From: a virus
Virus record (IMG/VR): IMGVR_UViG_3300032288_001794
Coordinates: 1 to 30,672 of that record
Direction: 5' to 3' (one strand)
DNA length: 30,672 bases
The translations under genes were made by a program, and so were the position numbers. Below, one piece after another: positions 22,403 through 28,457 of the stretch (positions are counted from its first letter, which is position 1; each line of letters opens with the position of its first letter). The notes below the pieces were generated by a model. The model was given only the letters and a program-made list of their open reading frames with translations, was not told the DNA's origin and searched no databases.

Positions 22403-23643
22403 TGTGGCAGGGCGATGCTGAGAAGATTCTGATTGGGTCTGTCATTTTGAGCCGTGGCGCTTACCTGGATGATTGTCACCTGATCGTGACCGATTTCCAA
22501 AGTGAGAAGAACCGGCAACTGTTTACGGTGTTGCGCAAAATGCGCGCTGACCGTGAGGGCATTGATGCGTTCACTGTGGGGTCTAAGTTGCCTGAGTTGG
22601 CTGTTTATGTGCATGAGGCCACAGCAGAAACACCGGCTTGGCAAAATGCTGCTTTTTATGAGCAGGTCATTCTTGACCGTAATGCGCGCTGGTCGTTGGT
22701 TGAGGTTGGTCACGGTTTGGTGTCGGCTGGTCAGGCCGAGGATTCTGATGTGGATGCTGCGCTTGACAGGGCTGGTGACAAGATTGAGCAGGTCACAGTT
22801 GGGCGTTTGCGTGAGCAGGTTGAGTTTGTTTCGGACATCCTGCTTGACAGCGTTGAACACCTGAACAGCAAACCTGATTTTGTGCCGTCACAGTGGGGCA
22901 GCTTGAACGACTTTTTGGGTGGCTTTAGACCTGGGGCGCTTTACATTATCGGCGCGCGGCCTGCTGTTGGTAAGTCTGTGGTTGCTGTGAACATGGCTTA
23001 TGAGTTGGCTGGTGATGGTGCAGTTTCGTTCCACAGCCTTGAGATGAGCAAGCGCGAGATTATGAACCGTTTATTTGCCAGCGTTTGCGATGTGAGCATG
23101 GATCACCTTGAGAACCGAACTTTGACCGATTTGGATTGGCGAAGGATTGCTGAGAAGCAGAACGAGTTGTCTAGGCCGATTGCTATTGCTGACAAGTCGG
23201 GGCAGACCCTTGTGGATGTTCGGGCGTTTGCGCGGCAGGTTGGCAAGAAGCAGAAGTTGGCTGCGATTGTGGTGGATTATTTGCAGCTGATGCAGGACAC
23301 TGAGCGTGGGCGTAACCGTTACGAGTCGGTGACGGCGATTAGTAATGGTCTGAAGATTTTGGCTCGTGACTTGGAAGTGCCGGTGATTGCTTTGGCACAG
23401 TTGAACCGTGGCATTGAGGGTCGAAAAGACAGCGCACCAGGCTTACATGATCTGCGTGATTCGGGCGCTATTGAGCAGGATGCCGATGTGGTGATTTTGT
23501 TGAACCGTGAACGGTCTATGACTGATGGTGAGGATGAGCGAACCAAGATGGTGTTGCACATTGCTAAGAACCGTCATGGCAAGACCGGCCATGTGGCGCT
23601 GAGGTTTGATGGTTTGTTTGCTCGTGTCGTAGAAGTTCGCTAA
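22402..23643 (+). CDS. Replicative DNA helicase (DnaB-like)
   Basis: Hexameric 5'-3' helicase for phage replication. The 413-residue protein has a short N-terminal domain (1-130, AEKILIGSVILSRGAYLDD), a linker, and the RecA-like core: Walker A GARPAVGKS (184-192), SLEMS (212-216), Walker B IVVDYLQLM (289-297), LAQLNR (331-336), and the DLRDSGAIEQDAD loop (350-362). Length is slightly less than cellular DnaB (about 470), with the shortened N-terminal part common in phages. The start overlaps the initiator stop, so the two are made together. No phage primase or DNA polymerase gene is seen, so both must come from the host. Confidence 0.95.
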   Translation: MWQGDAEKILIGSVILSRGAYLDDCHLIVTDFQSEKNRQLFTVLRKMRADREGIDAFTVGSKLPELAVYVHEATAETPAWQNAAFYEQVILDRNARWSLVEVGHGLVSAGQAEDSDVDAALDRAGDKIEQVTVGRLREQVEFVSDILLDSVEHLNSKPDFVPSQWGSLNDFLGGFRPGALYIIGARPAVGKSVVAVNMAYELAGDGAVSFHSLEMSKREIMNRLFASVCDVSMDHLENRTLTDLDWRRIAEKQNELSRPIAIADKSGQTLVDVRAFARQVGKKQKLAAIVVDYLQLMQDTERGRNRYESVTAISNGLKILARDLEVPVIALAQLNRGIEGRKDSAPGLHDLRDSGAIEQDADVVILLNRERSMTDGEDERTKMVLHIAKNRHGKTGHVALRFDGLFARVVEVR

Positions 23644-23653
23644 CCTAAACCGT

Positions 23654-23923
23654 GTGGAAGACAACCAGGTGCAGTGCCGCAAGTGCGGTTTCGTGTGGGT
23701 TGTCGCACCTAAAAAGAAACACGCAGCTCAGTATTGTGCGAGCTGTCGGGCTAAACCTGCTAAACAGGTCAAATACAATGGCGAGGCGTGTATTCCGTTT
23801 CATGGCCAGTTTGACCGTTTGGATCGGCCTGTGGTTCATGGCGTTCTTTTTATGCCTGGTGACCGTATTTGTGGCCATTCCGATTGTGTGGCTGTGTCGC
23901 ACATTGTCGGTGGGTCTGTCTAA
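23654..23923 (+). CDS. Zinc-ribbon / HNH-like protein, copy 1
   Basis: A GTG-started 89-residue product with CRKCG (8-12), then CASC (29-32) forming a zinc ribbon, and a C-terminal RICGHSDCVAVSHI that resembles the zinc half of some HNH proteins (C...C....H). The gene at 28979 has the same arrangement, with a PFHGQFD/QPHQGLFD and C(G)xxDCVAV-H match, so the two are paralogues. A different reading frame at 23652-23942 overlaps it entirely; I prefer this frame because of the Cys pattern and the paralogue. Role unknown, probably nucleic-acid-binding. Confidence 0.75.
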   Translation: MEDNQVQCRKCGFVWVVAPKKKHAAQYCASCRAKPAKQVKYNGEACIPFHGQFDRLDRPVVHGVLFMPGDRICGHSDCVAVSHIVGGSV

Positions 23924-23954
23924 AATCAAAGAAACTAACTGAAGGGTAAAAAAC

Positions 23955-24314
23955 ATGGCAAAGAATCTGGTTGTGACTGTTACTGGTTACGCAGGCGAAT
24001 TGAAGCAAGGTAAGACCGGCGCTTATGTGGTGATTCCTGTTCCTGTGAACAAGAAGAACGATGCTGGTGATTGGGAAGTTGTTGAAAAGCACTATTTCAA
24101 CATTGCGCTTGATCCAACTCACCAAGTTGAGAAGGATGGCTTTTATGAGGTCACCGGTGAGCTGCGCATAAGCAAGTGGACTAATGACAAGGGCGAGGTT
24201 GTTGTTTCGTTCTGGGTGTCGAAGGCTGTATTCAAGCCGTTGGCTAAGGCTGGCAACCCTGCTGGTCGAACGAACTTGGAGTCTTTTGGCGCGACTGAGA
24301 TTGCACCGTTCTAA
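23955..24314 (+). CDS. Single-stranded-DNA-binding-like protein
   Basis: A 119-residue protein with an OB-fold-like order of strands: NLVVTVTGYAGELKQGKTGA, YVVIPVPVN, EKHYFNIALDPTHQ, GFYEVTGELRISKWTND, VVVSFWVSKAVFKP. The end, ESFGATEIAPF, is like the acidic-hydrophobic tip (..D-D-I-P-F) of SSB proteins that docks replication partners. It lies between helicase and RusA, a normal place for phage SSB. A GAAGGG site precedes the ATG. The stop overlaps the next small gene. Confidence 0.75.
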   Translation: MAKNLVVTVTGYAGELKQGKTGAYVVIPVPVNKKNDAGDWEVVEKHYFNIALDPTHQVEKDGFYEVTGELRISKWTNDKGEVVVSFWVSKAVFKPLAKAGNPAGRTNLESFGATEIAPF

Positions 24315-24472
24315 TGACTAAGTTGCTGACCACCGTTGTTTTCGGGTCGGGCGCGTTTTTTACTTGGCAGGCTGTTGATGCTGATGCGTTGCCTGTTCCT
24401 GTTCGGTTGTGGGCGTTGCTTGTGTTTGTTGTGCAGGTTGGGGTTGTGGCGGCGTTGTGGCTGAAGAAGTAG
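24314..24472 (+). CDS. Small membrane protein
   Basis: The 52-residue product starts overlapping the SSB stop (TAATG) and carries a hydrophobic start (LLTTVVFGSGAFFTW), a short polar turn (QAVDADALPVPVR) and a second hydrophobic run (LWALLVFVVQVGVVAALWL) ending in KK. Two membrane spans are likely. Its last 16 bases overlap the start of the RusA gene. No motif. It may be one of several tiny membrane proteins in this genome (2062, 25001, 26607). Confidence 0.55.
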   Translation: MTKLLTTVVFGSGAFFTWQAVDADALPVPVRLWALLVFVVQVGVVAALWLKK

Positions 24473-24897
24473 GCCGTCAACACGCGCTGCTGTTTGTGAA
24501 GGGCAGACCAGCACCACAAGGGTCAAAGAACGCTTTTGTAATTGGCAAACGAGCTGTGATGGTTGAGGCCAGCAAACACTTACCGGCTTGGCGCAACGAG
24601 ATTGTTTTGGCGGTCAAGCAGCTGTTTCATGAAACTGAGGATGTCAGCAAGTTTGTTGACCCTATCAAACTGAAGGTCACCTTCTACATTGAGCGACCTA
24701 AACAGCCGAAGCACAAAGTCTGGCCTGGGAGTAAACCTGACCTGGATCACTACATTCGGGCGGTGGGCGATGCCTTGACCATTGGTGGCCTGATCGCTGA
24801 TGATGCGCTGATTGTCAAGATTCTGGCTGAAAAGGTCTGGTGTGGGGCTGAAACTAAGCCTGAGCCTGGGGCAACCATCGAATTGTGGCGTTTGTAA
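24457..24897 (+). CDS. RusA-type Holliday junction resolvase
   Basis: Predicted to cut four-way DNA junctions during phage recombination or before packaging. I place the start at GTG 24457, overlapping the previous gene, giving 146 residues; the open frame extends further upstream. RusA marks are VKGRPAPQGSKN (14-25), the acidic catalytic region KPDLDHYIRAVGDAL (93-107, Asp95, Asp97, Asp105) and the later IADDALIV (113-120). It is dimeric in known cases. It stands at the end of the replication block, and a gap follows that holds a possible promoter. Confidence 0.88.
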   Translation: MAEEVGRQHALLFVKGRPAPQGSKNAFVIGKRAVMVEASKHLPAWRNEIVLAVKQLFHETEDVSKFVDPIKLKVTFYIERPKQPKHKVWPGSKPDLDHYIRAVGDALTIGGLIADDALIVKILAEKVWCGAETKPEPGATIELWRL

Positions 24898-24934
24898 CGG
24901 TTCGGTAACGGCACAAAATTAGGCGTGTCAATGC

Positions 24935-24963
24935 TTGCTTTTGTCTGTGGTCATCCCTAGATT
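24935..24963 (+). promoter_or_regulatory. Possible promoter of small-gene operon
   Basis: TTGCTT (24935-24940) and TAGATT (24958-24963) are separated by 17 bases, a fair sigma-70-type match, in the only gap of size between the replication block and the small-gene train. It would drive the genes from 25001 on. No other data. Confidence 0.35.
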
Positions 24964-24968
24964 TGACC

Positions 24969-24989
24969 TGTCAGGCCAACAAACTGACA
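24969..24989 (+). promoter_or_regulatory. Inverted repeat ahead of small-gene operon
   Basis: TGTCAG (24969-24974) and CTGACA (24984-24989) form a perfect 6-bp inverted repeat with a 9-base spacer, just after the possible -10 and just before the AAAAGGG ribosome site of the gene at 25001. It may be an operator or an RNA hairpin near the ribosome site. Confidence 0.35.
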
Positions 24990-25000
24990 AAAGGGTAAAA

Positions 25001-25171
25001 ATGAAAACATTATTGGTATTGGCTGCTGGTGCAGCTTTGGGCTTCGGTCTGCATCTCGTGTTTGAGTTCGGGTTGCAGAAATGGTTTGGTGTCGGTGCGG
25101 CGCTGATCCTTTCGGTTATTTTGTTCCGCGAGTATGTGACCCGACCTGGCATCAAGCGAGGTCGCAAATGA
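25001..25171 (+). CDS. Small membrane protein
   Basis: Start at ATG 25001 after AAAAGGG; the frame runs back to 24935 across the promoter region. The 56-residue product has two hydrophobic segments (TLLVLAAGAALGFGLHLVF and WFGVGAALILSVILF) and a strongly basic tail (RPGIKRGRK), so a two-span membrane protein with a cytoplasmic basic end is likely. First gene of the small-gene train. Its stop overlaps the next start (ATGA). Unknown role. Confidence 0.65.
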   Translation: MKTLLVLAAGAALGFGLHLVFEFGLQKWFGVGAALILSVILFREYVTRPGIKRGRK

Positions 25172-25362
25172 GCGCCGATGCAAAGTTCACTTATGAGCAG
25201 GTTTCTTTGGCTGTGCGTGAAGCAGCGAACACTGCCTATGAGATGGGCAAGATGGAAACTGTTGTGAAGGTTGCCGACTTTATTCAGTCGTTGGCGCAAC
25301 ATCCGTCTAGGACACCTTCGTTGGAGTATGTCGCTGAGAGGGTTCGTGACTTCGATGCTTGA
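25168..25362 (+). CDS. Small helical protein, train member (divergent)
   Basis: 64 residues from ATG 25168 (ATGA overlap). FTYEQVSLAVREAANTAYEM followed by GKMETVVKVADFIQSLAQHP gives a helical protein whose middle AYEMGKMETVVKVADFI recalls the Y..G...ER.RI..LL pattern of the genes that follow, but weakly. It lacks the LIKGE ending. Overlaps the next gene by eight bases. Function unknown. Confidence 0.65.
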   Translation: MSADAKFTYEQVSLAVREAANTAYEMGKMETVVKVADFIQSLAQHPSRTPSLEYVAERVRDFDA

Positions 25363-25585
25363 TTTGACTAAACCTGAAATCAAACAGGCTTACCTGTTGG
25401 GTGTTGAAGCCGGCAGGGCTGGTGCGAACACTGATGCTGACCGTGCAGCGCAGAACACTGAGAACCGTATCGTTTATGAGCTTGGTTTGTATCACACGAA
25501 ACTTGTGAAGCATGATTGCGTTGTGCAGGCTGGTGTGGTTAAGCACTGCATCGGTCTTATCCAGGGCGAGGTGCTAAATGATTGA
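25355..25585 (+). CDS. Small helical protein, LIxGE train member 1
   Basis: 76 residues from ATG 25355. It begins KPEIKQAYLLGVEAGRAGA, has NRIVYELGLYHTKLVKHDCV and ends HCIGLIQGEVLND. The YLLGVEAG...NRI...L and the LIQGE end tie it to the next genes. Two cysteines and histidines (HDC, KHC) recur in cluster members at similar places. The LIQGE codons (CTT ATC CAG GGC GAG) place GAGG six bases before the next ATG. Role unknown. Confidence 0.68.
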   Translation: MLDLTKPEIKQAYLLGVEAGRAGANTDADRAAQNTENRIVYELGLYHTKLVKHDCVVQAGVVKHCIGLIQGEVLND

Positions 25586-25760
25586 TCCGCATGGTGAACC
25601 GGTGCGCGAGTTCTATCGTAAACAAGGTGAGGCGCGAGAGCGTGAGCGCATTATCAAGTTGCTAAAAGAAACTTTTGGCACTTTGGGTATTCAGATGCAA
25701 GTTGGCTCTTATATCTTTGCAACCGACCTAGAAACACTAATCAAAGGAGAGCAGAAGTGA
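25578..25760 (+). CDS. Small helical protein, LIKGE train member 2
   Basis: 60 residues starting inside the end of the previous gene. YRKQGEARERERIIKLLKET is a charged helix, and the end is DLETLIKGEQK. The AAAGGAGAG codons for KGE form the ribosome site of the next gene, with GGAG seven bases from its GTG. No Cys in this copy. No known family or function. Confidence 0.7.
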   Translation: MIDPHGEPVREFYRKQGEARERERIIKLLKETFGTLGIQMQVGSYIFATDLETLIKGEQK

Positions 25761-25957
25761 GTGAGCAATTCGGCTTCGACAACATGCACTATCGAAGCGG
25801 TTTTCAGTCTGGTATTGAGTTTGAGCGTCAGCGTATTGAAAAACTATTGCCTGAAATAATCAGGATTGGCAACATTGACTATCTTTGGGACATTGACAAG
25901 GAGATGCCTGAGTTAGTTCAGGAGGCCAAGGAACTAATCAAAGGAGAGCAGAAGTGA
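25757..25957 (+). CDS. Small helical protein, LIKGE train member 3
   Basis: 66 residues from GTG 25757 (GTGA overlap). It contains GFQSGIEFERQRIEKLLPEI and ends ELIKGEQK, the same as member 2. The ribosome site is the previous gene's KGE codons. Acidic and helical overall. Last codons again provide AAAGGAGAG for the next GTG. Confidence 0.7.
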   Translation: MSEQFGFDNMHYRSGFQSGIEFERQRIEKLLPEIIRIGNIDYLWDIDKEMPELVQEAKELIKGEQK

Positions 25958-26145
25958 GCAACGACTTTTGGCAGACAATAGGTGACTTTGTAGCCGCCGA
26001 AATGCGTGGTGCAGAGCTAGAGCGTGAGCGTATTATCAAACTGCTAGAAGCAGACATTTGCCCAAATGCGACTTGGGATTGCTGTGATCGTGCTTGTTGG
26101 GCATACAAAGATGCTGTCGCTCTTATCAAGGGAGAGAACAAGTGA
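25954..26145 (+). CDS. Small helical protein, LIKGE train member 4
   Basis: 63 residues from GTG 25954. MRGAELERERIIKLLEADIC is followed by CPNATWDCCDRACWAYKDAV, a four-cysteine cluster, and the end ALIKGENK. The cysteines, lacking in members 2 and 3, may bind metal. The codons ATC AAG GGA GAG set GGAG seven bases before the following GTG. Confidence 0.7.
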   Translation: MSNDFWQTIGDFVAAEMRGAELERERIIKLLEADICPNATWDCCDRACWAYKDAVALIKGENK

Positions 26146-26378
26146 ACCACAAGCCTGAATGTAATGAAAAGTGGGAGTATGACAAAGACCACTGCATTTG
26201 TAACTGGATTGACAAGGCTGAACGACGCATCATCAAACTGCTAGAAGACGACTATTTCCACCTAATCGGTAGTGCTGGCGAAACTTGGAACGGCAAACTG
26301 ATTATGGAAAAAGTCCATTTAGACGGTTGCTTAGGTTGCGAGCAAATCGCTCTCATCAAAGGGGAATCAAATGAGTAA
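26142..26378 (+). CDS. Small helical protein, LIKGE train member 5
   Basis: 78 residues from GTG 26142; the frame back to 26094 has no ribosome site. It adds an N-terminal Cys/His part (HKPECNEKWEYDKDHCICNW) before KAERRIIKLLEDDYFHLIGS, and ends CLGCEQIALIKGESNE. Cysteines at both sides of the helix. GGGG in its KGE codons serves the next ATG. Unknown function. Confidence 0.7.
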   Translation: MNHKPECNEKWEYDKDHCICNWIDKAERRIIKLLEDDYFHLIGSAGETWNGKLIMEKVHLDGCLGCEQIALIKGESNE

Positions 26379-26607
26379 TCCTGAGCTAGAACGCGAGTTC
26401 GACCCTAAATGGTTTGAACCAGCACCTAATCAAACCGAATACACGCAGGGCTTTTACGCCGGTCAAATCAAGGAACGCACACGCATCATTGCTGAGATTG
26501 AACGCAACATTTGTTTCGATGCTTTGGCTGATGACGATGGGCGCTGCTCGCATCATGGCGGCAAGTGTTACGACCTGCGCCAGCTAATCAAGAAACTAGG
26601 CCAGTGA
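26371..26607 (+). CDS. Small helical protein, train member 6
   Basis: 78 residues from ATG 26371. YAGQIKERTRIIAEIERNIC then CFDALADDDGRCSHHGGKCY and the end LRQLIKKLGQ. The helix and Cys pattern match members 4 and 5, but the LIKGE end has become LIKKLG, and no good ribosome site is left for the next gene, which still overlaps (TGATG). Marks the end of the relay. Confidence 0.68.
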   Translation: MSNPELEREFDPKWFEPAPNQTEYTQGFYAGQIKERTRIIAEIERNICFDALADDDGRCSHHGGKCYDLRQLIKKLGQ

Positions 26608-26690
26608 TGGATGTATTGTATGTGGGTTTCGGCATCATTATTGCCTGCACAGCGATCGTTGCTTGGATGAGAGCCGGTGATGAAGAATGA
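26607..26690 (+). CDS. 27-residue membrane peptide
   Basis: MDVLYVGFGIIIACTAIVAW followed by MRAGDEE: one hydrophobic span with a short acidic tail. It overlaps both neighbours (TGATG before, ATGA after), which is the best evidence that it is translated. Too short for family assignment. Confidence 0.5.
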   Translation: MDVLYVGFGIIIACTAIVAWMRAGDEE

Positions 26691-26899
26691 TGCGCAATCA
26701 GGTCAAACTATTTCTAAGCAACGCAGCTGAACTTCGGGCAGCATCGAAACTGATTGATGATGACAAACTGGTGTGGGATGAAGACTTTGAGGGTATCCGC
26801 AAAGACTTGGCCGCCTGGTTGCTTGATGAGTCACGCAAAGGAAACCACGCCAACCGTTACGCTTTGATGGTTGCGCAGAAACTGAACAGGGGCTGGTAA
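26687..26899 (+). CDS. Small hypothetical protein
   Basis: 70 residues from ATG 26687 (26690 also possible). FLSNAAELRAASKLIDDDKL, WDEDFEGIRKDLAAWLLDES and a basic end (RYALMVAQKLNRGW) suggest a compact helical protein. No Cys or catalytic motif. Overlaps both neighbours. Similar small proteins of actinophages are uncharacterised. Confidence 0.65.
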   Translation: MMRNQVKLFLSNAAELRAASKLIDDDKLVWDEDFEGIRKDLAAWLLDESRKGNHANRYALMVAQKLNRGW

Positions 26900-27135
26900 T
26901 GGGTTTGTTAGATGGTTTAGAACCACACAAGAAGGCTAGGCCGTGTCGGGTGAGGTCGTTGTTGGCTGAGCTTGAGAAGAAGGATGCCGACATTCTGGCT
27001 TCCGCGTTGCAGTCACCTGATTTGTGGCCTGCAAAGACTCTAAGTAACGCGTTGAAGCAGCGCGGCGTGTTGTTGTCTGATTCGGCTATTACTCATCACC
27101 GTTCAAAAGCGTGTTCATGTGGGAAGATTGACTGA
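26899..27135 (+). CDS. Small HTH-like DNA-binding protein
   Basis: 78 residues from ATG 26899 (TAATG). The pattern CRVRSLLAELEKKDADILAS, then LWPAKTLSNALKQRGVLLSD and SAITHHRSKACSCGK, i.e. helices with a final H.R...C.C end, is common in actinophages and looks like a winged-helix or terminase-small-like DNA-binding module (ALKQRG as turn, SAITHHR as recognition helix). It is coupled to the phosphoesterase gene that follows (TGATG). DNA binding is an inference from the pattern. Confidence 0.65.
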   Translation: MGLLDGLEPHKKARPCRVRSLLAELEKKDADILASALQSPDLWPAKTLSNALKQRGVLLSDSAITHHRSKACSCGKID

Positions 27136-28304
27136 TGCTAGAAGACCTGACACCAGCACCAAAAATTGACGCTCCGAACAGTTGGCGGCCAGCCGTTGAG
27201 TTTGACGGCACTAACGGTGAAGCGACTACTCGTGGCTTTTTGCCTGATGAGCAACCGAACTTTGACGAGTTCTTGGTTGACGCTGGTTTCGACCCTGCAC
27301 TGATTGAGATTGTGGGCGAACCACGCACTAGCCGTTGGCAGGTTGCCAGACCGTTTCCGTTAGATCCGCAGTGGTTGACGGCTTACCGTTTCAGGTTCAA
27401 GAAACGCACCGGCACGAACCCTGATTTGCCGTTGTTGTTTGCTGAGGCTAAGAAGACCCGACCTCGCACACCAAAGGCCACAGCGAATGAAAAGGTGTTT
27501 GTTGTTTGTCTGGCAGATTTTCAGGTTGGCAAGGTTGATTACCGTGGGGGCAGTAAAGAGCTGATTCAGCGCGTGTTGGCTTCGTATGACCGTATTGAAG
27601 AACAGTTGAAGCGTGGCAAGTATGGGCGCATCTATGCTTTGGATTTGGGTGACATCATTGAGGGCATTGAGAACGCTGCGAACATGAATCAGCTCGTCAC
27701 GAACGACCTCTCGGTTATGCAGTCTGTGGATTTGGCTGCTTCGCTGGTTTGGGATTTTTTGAAGATGGCCACGAAGTATGCGCCGGTGACTTATGCCAGC
27801 ATCGGGTCGAACCATTGCCAGTGGCGTGTCAACCGTCAACAGATTGGCAAACCTGGGCGCGATGACTGGGGCATTGTTATCCTGCAACAGCTGCGCAGAC
27901 TCGCAACAGAGGTCGGGTTGCCTGTGGACTTCCTTGTGCCACATGAGCAAGAAGAATCACTAATCTTTGATGCGTTCGGTGACGGTTTCCACCTTGTCGG
28001 CATTGCTCACGGTCACCAGTTCAGCAGACCTGAGAACGCTGTGACTTGGTGGCGGCAGAACACCTTTGGCAATCAGACGATCAGCGCGGCATCCATCCTG
28101 CTCACAGCTCACTTCCACCATTTGCGCGTTGTTGAGGCTGGTGCTAGTCATAATGGCGGTTCACGGTTCTGGGTGCAGGCCACGACCAGCGACAACGGAT
28201 CGTCATGGTTCAAGCGTGTTTCGGGTGAGGACTCTGTGCCTGGCATCACCTGTTTGGAACTGACTAAGGATTTGCACTATCAGGGCGCGGTGCTTAAACT
28301 CTAA
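27135..28304 (+). CDS. Calcineurin-like metallophosphoesterase
   Basis: A two-part 389-residue protein. Residues 1-115 are a variable N-terminal region (RWQVARPFPLDPQWLTAYRF) also known in front of phage phosphoesterases. Residues 120-340 have the calcineurin motifs: ADFQ (127-130), DLGD (170-173), GSNH (224-227), AHGH (291-294) and TAHFHH (324-329). In motif I the usual D-x-H is D-x-Q (Asp128, Gln130), which may change metal binding or activity. Substrate may be DNA (Mre11/SbcD-like) or a nucleotide; I cannot choose. It is coupled to the HTH-like gene and is followed, six bases on, by the tmRNA-like RNA. Confidence 0.82.
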   Translation: MLEDLTPAPKIDAPNSWRPAVEFDGTNGEATTRGFLPDEQPNFDEFLVDAGFDPALIEIVGEPRTSRWQVARPFPLDPQWLTAYRFRFKKRTGTNPDLPLLFAEAKKTRPRTPKATANEKVFVVCLADFQVGKVDYRGGSKELIQRVLASYDRIEEQLKRGKYGRIYALDLGDIIEGIENAANMNQLVTNDLSVMQSVDLAASLVWDFLKMATKYAPVTYASIGSNHCQWRVNRQQIGKPGRDDWGIVILQQLRRLATEVGLPVDFLVPHEQEESLIFDAFGDGFHLVGIAHGHQFSRPENAVTWWRQNTFGNQTISAASILLTAHFHHLRVVEAGASHNGGSRFWVQATTSDNGSSWFKRVSGEDSVPGITCLELTKDLHYQGAVLKL

Positions 28305-28309
28305 GCCGA

Positions 28310-28388
28310 GGGGTGCAACTGGTTTCGATTGCAGAAAAGACCTTGTTGGGGTATCTGCAAGAGTAGGGTTCGATTCCCTAGCACTCCA
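28310..28388 (+). ncRNA. tmRNA-like mini RNA without message domain
   Basis: A 79-nt tRNA-like fold. Acceptor stem GGGGTGC (28310-28316) pairs fully with GCACTCC (28381-28387), with G3-U70, the alanine identity pair of tRNA-Ala and tmRNA, and an A discriminator (28388). CTGGTTTCGA (28319-28328) matches the tmRNA D region, which lacks a D stem. TTGCAGA (28329-28335) pairs with TCTGCAA (28354-28360) as in tmRNA helix P2. T arm: TAGGG (28364-28368), loop TTCGATT, CCCTA (28376-28380), directly joined to the acceptor. Only 18 nt lie inside P2, so there is no tag ORF or pseudoknot region. CCA is not encoded. Probably processed by RNase P and CCA-adding enzyme and charged with alanine; effect on ribosome rescue is a hypothesis. 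Confidence 0.75.
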
Positions 28389-28457
28389 CTCATAACTGAA
28401 TATCGTTCGACAATAAACGCCGAGAAATTACTCTCAACCAGGAAAGGTAGGCGCTAA

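Noticed and set aside
28310-28388. An ordinary tRNA-Asn (loop TTGTTGG would give anticodon GTT)
   Set aside because: It would need a three-pair D stem, lack T8 and the GG of the D loop, carry a G-A mismatch in the anticodon stem and extra bases, whereas the tmRNA-like fold gives a perfect 7-bp P2 and the GGTTTCGA segment.
28364-28390. A 3' end of a host tmRNA gene as attP site
   Set aside because: No integrase or excisionase is present, the segment also has its own matching 5' acceptor strand, and the CCA end is not kept.
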